Part shown: positions 1 to 9,103 of the stretch, piece by piece
Layout: the number at the start of each line of letters is the position of its first letter
Numbering within the stretch: the stretch's first letter is position 1
Origin: Macrothele yani
Taxonomy: Eukaryota; Arthropoda; Arachnida; Araneae; Macrothelidae
DNA length: 64,000 bases
Direction: 5' to 3'
NCBI GenBank assembly: GCA_039090855.1
Contig: CM077011.1
Coordinates: forward strand, 37,777,501-37,841,500
The notes under the pieces: generated by a model
Databases searched by the model: none
Told to the model about the DNA's origin: nothing
Seen by the model: the letters and a program-made list of their open reading frames with translations, nothing else
Position numbers and translations under genes: made by a program

Positions 1-1046
1 TCAGTGTATATACAGCATTTCGTGTTATTATCCCTTCAAACTATTATTGCGTTTACTAACACACGTTAAACAGAGTAAATTATTAGTGCTGTTACGAATT
101 AATTCTTCATGAGTATTGGAATATCCGAGTGAAGTTCTGATGAGATATAAGCGGAATAAAAGAACTGCAAGTAACTCTTTCTTGAACTTTACTTGAGTAA
201 CCAGTGTTTTACTAAAAGTGTGTGAATAAGAAGAACAAACTTTACGTAGTGTTTCAGAAGCTATGTATACACTTTCTAAACATTGAAGAAGGCTACAAGC
301 TTCATTATCTATTATCGTTCACTATACTATATGAATGTTTATTTTTGAAATTCAGGTATGATTTCTGTATAAAGAATGCAAAATTGCGTCGCCTTCATCT
401 TATCTTGGATGTTATGTGCTTATTTTTAAGCAGTTACCAGATCCCGTTCAAAATTCATTTGAGTAATTTGTCCAATTTTTATTCATTGAACAAATATATT
501 TCAAGAAACGCTACACAAAATGCCACATCCACTCTTGGACAAAAAGTTGGGTAAGCATACTGTTTTCCCAATATCCCTTGCATCCCTTGGACTTGGGGTG
601 AGTGTTGTACAAAGCATTTTGCCCTAATCGTTAAAGTTCCATTTCTTTGCTTAGGGTCAAAGTTCATCGTCCTATAAGACCAGTTACAGTTTCTTTTATG
701 AAAGACTGAAGATTACCGAGAGAAAGTCGAGAATAATCCACCGATCGATGGGACCAGAAGCCTCGAAACAGCGTCACTCACACCTAACTCTAATTTTATC
801 CAAGGCGCAGAGAATGGGCGAAAATAGCCAAGTCGTGGAGTAAAAAACATAAAAAGAAACATAGTAGGATATTAAGAAAAATACATGGGAACTATACAGT
901 CTTCATTTACAATCAAGAATCGCTCCCTGCGAGCATTTCAAGAAATATTTGTGACTTAGGAAAAACAATAATCCTTGGCTAGAAAAAACTCTTACATTTG
1001 AAGAACAAAAATGGAAAGAAAAGCAAGGAAGGAAATAAATAGGTAA
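1..1046. other. Unassigned sequence, no gene recognised
   Basis: I recognise no gene or repeat family here. The longest open frame (222-554, +) opens only with GTG, has no familiar motif and no flanking splice-site pattern I trust. It lies upstream of the first visible troponin T exon, so it is probably intronic or intergenic. Confidence 0.4.
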
Positions 1047-1050
1047 CCAT

Positions 1051-1212
1051 TGTAACGTACCTGCCAGCAGGACGCACACGACATAAAGGCAGATAGCAGT
1101 CAGAACGAACGTCCGCGTAGCTCAATTGGTAGAGTGACTTATTCCGGAATGAGGGGACCCGGGTTCGAGCCCCGGCGTGGACAAATATGACGGAGAAATT
1201 AACTTCGTTATA
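1051..1212 (+). repeat. Left LTR of TRIM copy 1
   Basis: This 162-bp LTR contains a 72-nt tRNA-like unit at 1111-1182. The ends pair as a 7-bp acceptor stem (GTCCGCG with CGTGGAC). A D-arm contains box A (TAGCTCAATTGG) and a T-arm contains box B (GGTTCGAGCCC). The unit is 72 nt long, as in a normal tRNA. Confidence 0.85.
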
Positions 1213-1213
1213 A

Positions 1214-1225
1214 TGGCGCCCGAAC
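1214..1225 (+). promoter_or_regulatory. Primer-binding site of TRIM copy 1
   Basis: TGGCGCCCGAAC lies one base after the left LTR. It is complementary to the 3' end of tRNA-Lys, the usual place and sequence for a minus-strand primer site. The same 12 bases occur at the same offset in copy 2 (18326-18337). Confidence 0.85.
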
Positions 1226-1475
1226 TTTCCGGATGACCCGGCCGTTCAAAATCTCGCAATGGTGTGATGTTCTTTCCACACCGCGAGATACGAAAAATAA
1301 GAGAATCCCTTCTCCAGCACTTCAAAAAATAACAAAAAATGTGTGATGTTGCATTCCACACAGCAGATTGACTGGGAGTTCTCAAGTGCACGTTCTACAG
1401 TGGATGGCTGCCTGGAACGATGCATGGTCACGGCTGACCCGTGGGCCATGCTCCCGGCTCTCTTTCGGGGGGGGA

Positions 1476-1637
1476 TGTGACGTACCTGCCAGCAGGACGC
1501 ACACGACATAAAGGCAGATAGCAGCGACAACGAATGTCCGCGTAGCTCAATTGGTAGAGTGACTTATTCCGGAATGAAAGGACCCGGGTTTGAGCCCCGG
1601 CGTGGACAAATATGATGGAGAAATTTACTTCGTTATA
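1476..1637 (+). repeat. Right LTR of TRIM copy 1
   Basis: This LTR has the same length as the left one, with a few substitutions visible by eye. Its 72-nt tRNA-like unit is at 1536-1607. A G-rich polypurine tract (1467-1475) ends at its first base. Confidence 0.85.
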
Positions 1638-1641
1638 CCAT

Positions 1642-2155
1642 TGAAAGTTCGGTGCAAATAAATCATTTATCGCTAAATAAAATGATCTTCAATTTGTCCA
1701 TTAAAATAGAAAATCTTTATACCAGCACAGAGCGAGTGCATTTTATATAAACTTGAAATAGTGCGATATAAAAAAAAAGATTAACAAAGTTCCTGCAAAA
1801 TTTTAAATAATAAGAAGCCCAAATATTTTACAAATTCGTCAAAAATGTTATGATTTCAAAGCTGCAAGACCTGGTGAATATTGTAAGCTTCATTTACGCT
1901 GTTTGTACATGGTGGCAGGATTTCAGTATATCCGGTGAAGAGAAATATCCTCCATCTTTCGCCAGTACGTATCGTGTAAATCACGATAATGTACATGCGT
2001 TGGAACTTTTCAGAGAAATTTTGGTAACTTGTGATGTTATTTCGCATTCACTTTTATTATAACTAAAAATTTTTTTCATGTTTTAACATTAATTGGTGGT
2101 GCTAGTGGAAGTATGCAAAATTAATAATTTTGCAATACTTCCACTAATCGATAAT
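1642..2155. other. Unassigned AT-rich sequence
   Basis: No gene is recognised. There is a short inverted repeat (GGAAGTATGCAAAATTA and AATTTTGCAATACTTCC) near 2107-2145, which may be the edge of a decayed DNA transposon. Confidence 0.3.
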
Positions 2156-2156
2156 T

Positions 2157-2303
2157 TTGGGACAACATTTAAATGTGATAAAACGATTTGAAGATGGCCA
2201 AACAATCACCATGATGGGCCGTGCTGCTAACACAAGAGACAGCATTCTGCTATATAATGCAGATAATTTTCACAGGCAAAAAGCTTATTTGAAGACGATA
2301 TAT
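2157..2303 (+). pseudogene. Possible pogo/Tigger-type transposase HTH fragment
   Basis: A short open stretch reads LNVIKRFEDGQTIT, then GRAANTRDS and NADNF. This resembles the N-terminal helix-turn-helix of pogo/Tigger (CENP-B-like) transposases, where a KLxVIKRxExGxS motif is followed by a recognition helix and an R..NADKI segment. Only about 45 codons remain, and an RTE tail with CATCAT repeats cuts it off on the right. Recognition is by pattern only, so the call is weak. It could instead be a chance frame. Confidence 0.3.
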
Positions 2304-2305
2304 AT

Positions 2306-2917
2306 CATCATCATCATCATCATCAAATCTACTGCCGCACGAAGGTCTCCCTAAATTTCTTCTGCTCGCTGTCATGAGCATTTTACATCCATGTCACTCC
2401 GGCATGTTCCGACTTTTATCCACCCATCTCACACGTGGTGTTCTTCTGGGTCTCTTCCTGTCCCTTAGTACACAATATATTACTTCAGTTGTCCAACAGA
2501 GGTCACTCTTCCTATCAGTATGTCCAGTTCATTGCCACTTGAGGGGCTTCACTTCGATCACGATGTTATGAAGTGTTGTAGTTTCCTTGATCCATGTATT
2601 ACTCTTCCTATTTTTCCTGGTTATACCAAGCATGCATCTCTTCATGGTTCTGTGAGCTGTCTGCAGCTTCTGTATGTTTTTTTCAGTGAAAGTTCATGTC
2701 TCTTATCACTAAGTAAGACCTGGAAGCATGCACTGGGTAAACACTTTTCTTTTAAGATGTAACGGTAAGTTGCAATTTGGAAATTGCGTTGTTCCTTTCA
2801 AACTCTCCAGCCAAGTTTTATACGTTTATTAGATTTTTCTTGAATATGGCCCTTGATTAATATCTATTTTCCAAGGTAGACGTAGGCATTAGTTACATTT
2901 AAATTAGCCTCTATCAA

Positions 2918-2918
<1 letters not shown>
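2306..2918 (-). mobile_element. RTE LINE, decayed 3' fragment (copy a)
   Basis: The + text starts with the ATCATC tail and then follows, with many changes, the 3' coding end found in the better RTE copies (compare 32713-33340). It begins at the 'ctactgccgcacgaaggtctccc' region and runs to the part encoding the reverse-transcriptase thumb. It is truncated at its 5' end by the CT microsatellite and no frame is intact. It is one of the more decayed RTE copies in the window. Confidence 0.75.

Positions 2919-2985
<67 letters not shown>
2919..2985. repeat. (CT)n microsatellite
   Basis: About 65 bp of nearly pure CT repeat, with one TT interruption, ends in a short TA run. It separates two RTE fragments that face away from each other. 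Confidence 0.95.
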
Positions 2986-2994
<9 letters not shown>

Positions 2995-2995
2995 T

Positions 2996-3992
2996 AAGAT
3001 GCATGAATTAATATTATTAATAACATCTATGAAAATGTAAGTGCAAAGATTCGGCTGTTTGAAAATACAACACATACAAAAATTGGAAAGGGAGTGAGAC
3101 AAGGTGACACCATATCTCCCAAGCTCTTTAATGCTACATTGGAAAATGTCTTTCAATCACTGAACTGGGAAAACAAAGGGATAAAGATTAATGGAGATTA
3201 TCTAACTCACCTTCGTTTTGCTGATGACGTAGTCATTTTTGCAAATACCCCATCAGAGCTGCAGAATATGATCCAGGAACTTGCTGACAAGATTAAAGAA
3301 GTGGGATTAAAAATGAACTTTCAGAAGACAAAACTGAAGTTCAATGGTTTTACAAGAAATGAAGATTTATCGATTGATGGAGAAAAGCTGGAGATAACAG
3401 ACACGTACGTTTATCTTGGGCAGCAGCTATCAAGTGAGGGTAACATTGATGAAGAAATTAATCGGCGTATAAAACTTGCCTGGAGAGCTTTTGGAAGAAA
3501 CAGCATAATTTTCAAGAACAATATGCCATTATGTCTTAAAAGAAACGTGTTTGATCAACGCGTCCTTCCAGTGCTTACGTATGGTGCAGAGACGTGGACC
3601 TTAACTAAAAGAGACATACAAAGGCTGCAAACAACTCAAAGAGCATGGAGAGGTGCATGCTTGGTGTAACCAGGAGAGATAAGAAGAGGAACTCGTGGAT
3701 CCGAAAAATGACAAGAGTGGAAGACATGATCAGAGTTAAATCCCTGAAATGGCAAATGGGCTGGACATACTGCCAGAAAAACAGACCATCGATGGACAGC
3801 CGAAATTTTAGATTGGATTCCAAGGGACAGAAAATAACCTAGAAGAAGACCACATGGGAGGTGGGTGGATGAAATTCGAAAATATGCGGGAGTAACAGGG
3901 AGGAGACTGGCAAAAGACAGACCATTGTGGAAGAGGCTTGAAGAGACTTTTGTCCGGCAGTGGATTGATAATGGTTGACGATGATGATGATG
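2996..3992 (+). mobile_element. RTE LINE, 5'-truncated (copy b)
   Basis: This holds the last third of the RTE protein: RQGDTISPKLFNA, the RT catalytic FADDVVIFA, the LCLKR and GAETWTL motifs, and the C-terminal WRRL region, ending at the GATGATGAT tail (about 3975-3992). The frame is open from 3094 to 3669. It then breaks by frameshift and continues through 3645-3842 and beyond. The copy is 5'-truncated, as is usual for LINEs, and is followed directly by a Tc1 element. Confidence 0.88.
3094..3977 (+). pseudogene. RTE reverse transcriptase, partial and frameshifted
   Basis: This encodes part of a LINE reverse transcriptase from the motif before FADD to the C-terminus. The catalytic FADDVVIFA is intact near codon 43 of the open part. 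A small deletion near 3640 shifts the frame, so the end of the protein (TRVED, WTAEI, WRRLAKDRP) is read from other frames. The endonuclease domain and the first half of the RT are absent. It has no expected function. Confidence 0.8.
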
Positions 3993-3994
3993 TA

Positions 3995-5683
3995 CAGTTA
4001 CGGAAAAATTGATAGCAACTCCGGAAATTCCTGACGTTTTGGGGTTTTCAGTGTTGCTACAAAAGTAAATATGCATATTATACTCCAAATATATATATAT
4101 CATTTTAAAGCACATTTCATGCAGAAACCACATCAGTTTACATAATGGAAATAGTCTTAACAGAACTCAAGTTTTGAACAGAAACGTGCTGCGAAACAGA
4201 AATCATGGCAAATTAACATGTTCAAATTCAAATACAATTACGTACCTAATATTACATTGGGTGACCTTTGGATTTTACAATGACTGCACACGTGTTGGAC
4301 ATGGAGTCAAGCAACTTACGCAACATATCTGATGAAATACAGCTGCGCCAAACGTCAGTAATTGCGTTAATCAGTTCCACTTTATTTGTTGGATGACGTT
4401 CGTACACTTTTCTTTTCAGAATGCGCCACAAATTCTCCATCGGGTTCAAGTCTGGCGAATTACCAGGCCAAGGAAAACGCACAACGTTGCCTAAAGACAC
4501 CTCATAAGTTTTAATGATTTTTGCACGGTGGCATGGGGCCGAATCGTCCTGGAAGATGTGTGGATGACCCTGGAACAAAAAAATTCCTGAAAGCACCATC
4601 TTGTCCTGGAGGATACTTTTGTACACCTGTGCATTAACAGTGCTCTCACACAGATGGATTCTGTCCACTCCAGCAGCAGCAAAACATCCCCAAATCACAA
4701 CACTGCATGGGTACTTTCTTGTCTTAAGCATGCAACAGGGATGCAACGCCTCGTTATTTAGTCGAAACACTCGGCACCCCGCATCGTTATCGTCGATGCT
4801 CAATTTTGCCTCATCACTAAATAATACTTGACGTCACCTATCAGTGTTCCACTCGTTATGTTTCTTTGCCCATTCTAATTAGCAGTGGCTTCTTTACCGC
4901 CCTATGAGACGTCAGACCCATAGAACGTAACCTGTTCCTCACTGTTCGAGGACAAACAACAGTACAACAGCTTACCCGCAATTCTTTGGCAAGAACTGTT
5001 GACCAGACGAACCTATTTCGCAGACATAACCGTTTCAACGCGTTGTTACTTCTAAGACTTTTTATTTTTCGGCCACATTTACCCAGCCTGCCATTCTTGA
5101 TTCCACCCATATCACGGATTTTTGCCAGCTGCTGTCCAACTGCACTCTTGTGCACCTCAGTTATCCGGGCAATTGCCGAATTTACTAAAAGTCACCATTC
5201 ACGAAGCTTTTCGTGGTGAAATATCACCTAATCTTCCCATAACTGCAACACAGTTTGCACGGAATAAAGGAAATGCACTTTAAACTTCAGATTTGCACTG
5301 CAGTCCACAGGAGTCGCGACTACACACTCACCAATGCAAAATTACCCACGCGCAGTGCGAAAACGCTTGGAATAATCACGCGCACATCGCCTGCCTTTTA
5401 TATCGCCTGTACGCGGTCGTACAAGCAAGCCCCTTCTCCTTGAAGCAACGACGATGACATTTCACATAACGAAGTGTTTTTCTTTTGCAGCACATTTCTG
5501 GTCATAACTTGAGTTCTGTTAAAAATATTCAAATTCTGTAAACTGACTTGGCATCTGCATGAAATGTGCCTTAAAATTATGTATATGTTGAGAGTATTAT
5601 ATGCATATTTACTTTTGCAGCAACACTGAAAACCCAAAAAACGGCAGAAATTTCCAGGGTTGCTATTAATCTTTCCGTAACTG
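3995..5683 (-). mobile_element. Tc1-like DNA transposon with long TIRs
   Basis: The ends are inverted repeats starting CAGTTACGGAAA on the left and TTTCCGTAACTG on the right, flanked by the TA target duplication (3993-3994 and 5684-5685). Similarity between the two ends continues inward for about 200 bp, for example TTTTCAGTGTTGC and TAAATATGCATA on both sides. That is long for a Tc1 element and closer to Tc3. The transposase inside is on the minus strand and broken. The element lies exactly between the tail of RTE copy b and the 5' end of RTE copy c. Confidence 0.9.
4252..5240 (-). pseudogene. Tc1-like transposase, inactive
   Basis: This is the cut-and-paste transposase of the surrounding element. 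It begins with ATG at 5238-5240 (MGRLGDISPRKAS), with a stop soon after. The paired-like HTH part (IARITEVHKSAVGQQLAKI) and the CGRK basic region are near 4990-5170. The first catalytic Asp is in VLFSDEA (about 4815), after an in-frame TGA. The second is in FQDDSAPCH and the final Glu in NPMENLW. I count 35 residues between the second Asp and the Glu. At least two frameshifts and several stops make it a pseudogene. Confidence 0.85.
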
Positions 5684-5689
5684 TATATA

Positions 5690-8600
5690 TGTAAGGTCAG
5701 GTGATGCGTAACATCACAGCCTCTCCTTGATAAATGTCAACCCGCCTTCTCGTGGTGCATCTTGTTCCCACTAAAGGGACTCTGACGACCGCCAATAGCG
5801 GTATAATTATACCATCGGGGTTAGAAGAAATGCTATCCCACACTCACCAACCCGCTTGGCCCGCGTGGTGAGTTATGGCTAAACCCCTCCAAAATGACTC
5901 CACAACTTAAATCTTGGCCCTCAGTCTCCGGCAGCTGGAATGTACCTGGCCAAGGCAACGGCCAGTGCGACATGAAGGCAGAGGGTGCTAAGAATCCCCA
6001 GAGGACCGGACTAGGCTGCCATCTGATGCTGACCTTGGCTACGTATAATGGACGCTCCCTATCTTCTGATTCAAGGCTTCTTGAATTGGATAAGGAACTA
6101 CAAAGGATCAAGTGGGACATCGTCGGACTAAGTGAGGTAAGGAGAAAAGGAGAAGATCTTATTGAACTGAAAAGTGGACATCTCTTTTACTATCGTGGGA
6201 CAGATACTGGCAGAACTAGTGGTGTTGGATTTATAATAAACAAGAAACTGAAGGATAAAGTTGTAGAAGTTGAAAGTTCCTCGGACAGAGCTGCACGACT
6301 CGTTATCCAACTCTCGAGAAGATACCAGGCTCAGATAATTCAAACTTATGCACCCACCACAAGTCATCCTGAAGAAGAAATTGAAGAATTTTATGAGGAA
6401 ATTCGTCATCTAAATAATAAAGGTAAGCAGCATTTGAAGATAATTATGGGAGATTTCAATGCAAAAATAGGGCAACGGCAACAGAATGAAACTTCGGTAG
6501 GTAAATTCGGTCACGGCAACAGAAACCAGCGTGGAAATACTCTCGTTGAGTTTGCAGAGGCAGAAGGGTTTTTCATCTTGAACTCCTTCTTCAAGAAAAA
6601 GCCACACGGGAAATGGACATGGAGACATCCAAATGGGACGACAAGTGAAATTGATTTTATTATGTGTAACAAAAAATTCGTCATAGAAGACTGCAGTTTG
6701 CTAAACAAGTTCAACACAGGTAGTGACCATAGATTGGTGAGATGTAAGATGCACCTCAACACTAAACTCGAACGTGGCAAGCTCATGAGACAAACAAAAT
6801 GTATTGGCATAACCAACCTTAAAAAACACCATAATACTTTCAAGTTGGAACTGAAGAACAGATTCTCTGCTTTAGAAGGCCTACCATCGAAAGAAGTGGA
6901 TATTTCTGACGTTAGCAGAAAAGTAACCAAAGCTCTTATGGAAACAGGAACAAAATTAGCTGGGTCTAAGAACAAGTTGCATGTGAACAAATTATCAGGA
7001 AAAACCAAAATGTTGATGCAAAAAAGAAAAGAGATGAGGGCAACTAAAAAAGATGTGACTTCCAAAGTGGAATATATAGAGCTATGCAAGACAGTACAAA
7101 ACGTATAATTGAAGACGTAAGGAAATTCAACTGTAAACTAGTGAGGAAAGCAATTGAAAACAACCAAAGCCTAAAGATAGCAAAGGGACATCTCAGCAAG
7201 GGAAGAAAACAGATTACGGCACTGAGAAAAGAAGATGGTTCTGTAACAAGAAATAGAGGCGAAATTTTGACAAGATTGAAAGATTTCTACTCCAAATTAT
7301 ACGAAAGGGATGATACATGTACTCGAGACATAATGAAAGGTACCAGTTCCAGAGTTCTTCCAGTCCTCCCAGCAGAAGTTGCACATGCAATCAAGAACAT
7401 GAAGCGAGGAAAAGCTCCAGGAGAAGATGGAATTACTGTAGACATCATACAAGAAGCAAGTGGAGAAATCGAAACAGTACTCGCCCAAATTTTCACTCGA
7501 TGCCTTAATGAAGGAAAGATTCCTGAGGATTGGAACACCGCTACAATGATCCTGCTACATAAGAAAGGTGACATTGAGGATCTCGGAAACTACAGACCTA
7601 TCAGCCTCCTATCAGTAGTTTATAAAATCTTCACTAAAGTTCTTTCACACCGCTTGAAGGTAACACTGGACATGGCTCAACCAAGAGAACAAGCTGGATT
7701 CAGGAGTGGCTACACCACATAGATCATATCCACGTACTGAGATAATAAATTGAAAGAGCGAGGGAATATGAACTTCCATTGTGCATGGCTTTTATCGATT
7801 ATGAAAAAGCCTTTGATTCGGTGAAAGCATCAGCAGTTACAATGGCTCTGAAATCCTGTGGTATTGAAGATGCCTGCATTAATATTATTAACAACATCTA
7901 TGAAAATGCAAGTGCAAAGATTCGGCTGTTTGAAAATACAACATAAAAATTGGAAAGGGAGTAAGACAAGGTGACACCATATCTCCCAAGCTCTTTAATG
8001 CCACATTTGAAAATGTCTTTCAATCACTGAACTGGGAAAACAAAGGGATAAAGATTAATGGAGATTATCTAACCCACCTTCGTTTTTCTGATGACGTAGT
8101 CATTTTTGCAAATACCCCATCAGAGCTGCAGAGTATGATCCAGGAACGTGCTGACAAGAGTAAAGAAATGGGATTAAAAATGAACTTTCAGAAGACAAAA
8201 GTGATGTTCAATGCTTTTACAAGAAATGAAGATTTATCGATTGATGGAGAAAAGCTGGAGATAACCAGTACCTTCACTTATCTTGGACAGCAGATATCAA
8301 GTGAAGGTCACATTGACGAAGAAATTAATCGGCGTACAAAACTTGCCTGGAGAGCTTTTGGAAGAAACAGCATAATTTTCAAGAGCAATATGCCATTATG
8401 TCTTAAAAGAAAAGTGTTTGATCAATGCATCCTTCCAGTGCTTACGTATGGTGCAGAGACGTGGACCTTAACTAAAAGAGACATACAAAGGCTGCAGACA
8501 ACTCAAAGCAGCATGGAGAGGTGCATGCTTTGTGTAATCAGGAGAGATAAAAAGAGGAACTCATGGATCCGAAAAATGACAAGAGTGGAAGACATCATGA

Positions 8601-8874
8601 TAAGAGTTAAATCCCTGAAATGGCAATGGGCTGGACATACTGCCAGAACGACAGACCATCGATGGACAGCTGAAATTTTAGATTGGATTCCAAGTGACAG
8701 GAAAAGACCCAGAAAAAGACCACATTTGAGATGGATGGATGAAATTCAAAAGTATGTGGGAGTGACATGGAGGAGACTGGCACAAGACAGACCGTTGTGG
8801 AGGAAACTTGGGGAGACCTTCGTCCAGCAGTGGATTGATAATGGTTGACAATGATGATGATGATGATGATGATA
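5690..8874 (+). mobile_element. RTE LINE, full length but broken (copy c)
   Basis: The element starts at TGTAAGGTCAGGTGATGCG (5690) and ends in a TGATGA tail near 8874, about 3.2 kb. This is the normal size of an RTE element. The leader of about 200 bp (5690-5893) is shared with copies d and e. One long coding region follows, with apurinic-type endonuclease then reverse transcriptase. Possible short target duplications of TATAT type flank it but are masked by TA-rich sequence. Confidence 0.92.
5894..8848 (+). pseudogene. RTE endonuclease-reverse transcriptase, about 984 codons, frameshifted
   Basis: The protein nicks target DNA and copies the LINE RNA there. The endonuclease domain (from 5894) shows LATYNGRSL, WDIVGLSEVRR, QTYAPT, MGDFNAKIG, EIDFIM and the catalytic GSDHRLV. 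The RT domain (from about 7380) shows KAPGEDGI, YRPISLLSV and AFIDYEKAFDS. The catalytic box reads FSDDVV in place of FADDVV near 8080. The C-terminal GAETWTL and WRRLAQDRPLW follow. Breaks are a 1-bp loss near 7095, a 1-bp loss near 7717, a stop near 7747 and a 4-bp loss near 7943. All were seen by comparison with the copy at 32736-35695. Confidence 0.9.
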
Positions 8875-9103
8875 TACACACACCAATAATTCAATCAACA
8901 CTCAGAACTCTCAATCAGTAAGTACAAGAACAATAATTTTAAAAAATAAATGCACAACCTGGTAGCCGCGCACTAATGCATGAGTTAGAAATAATAAAAA
9001 TACACATAAATTAATTCAACAACTCTGAACACTTCTGCGCAGAGCTGGGGCATATATGACGATGTTTAGATGTCTTTTATTATATATATATATATATACC
9101 TAA
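8875..9103. repeat. Spacer with (TA)n between two RTE tails
   Basis: About 230 bp separate the 3' ends of two oppositely oriented RTE copies. It contains a short TA repeat at about 9080-9099. I see no gene. Confidence 0.5.

Larger units (their letters stand above)
1051..1637 (+). mobile_element. TRIM (miniature LTR retrotransposon), copy 1
   Basis: Two direct repeats of 162 bp (1051-1212 and 1476-1637) both start TGTRACGTACCTGCC and end CGTTATA. They are flanked by a 4-bp target duplication CCAT (1047-1050 and 1638-1641). Straight after the left repeat is TGGCGCCCGAAC (1214-1225), a primer-binding site matching the 3' end of tRNA-Lys as used by retroviruses. Just before the right repeat is a polypurine run (1467-1475). 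The interior is only about 263 bp and has no coding capacity, so the element must borrow its enzymes from an autonomous LTR element. Each LTR carries a complete tRNA-like unit. The orientation is set by the primer site and polypurine tract. Confidence 0.88.

Noticed and set aside
222..554. A 110-residue open frame near the left edge
   Set aside because: It starts only with GTG, has no motif and no supporting splice sites, and is in AT-rich sequence where such frames arise by chance.
1111..1182. Functional tRNA genes at 1111, 1536, 18222 and 18646
   Set aside because: All four lie at the same offset inside LTRs of a retroelement. Their anticodon arm is abnormal (nearly self-complementary, no clean 7-nt loop). 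I call them tRNA-like parts of the TRIM and not cellular tRNA genes.
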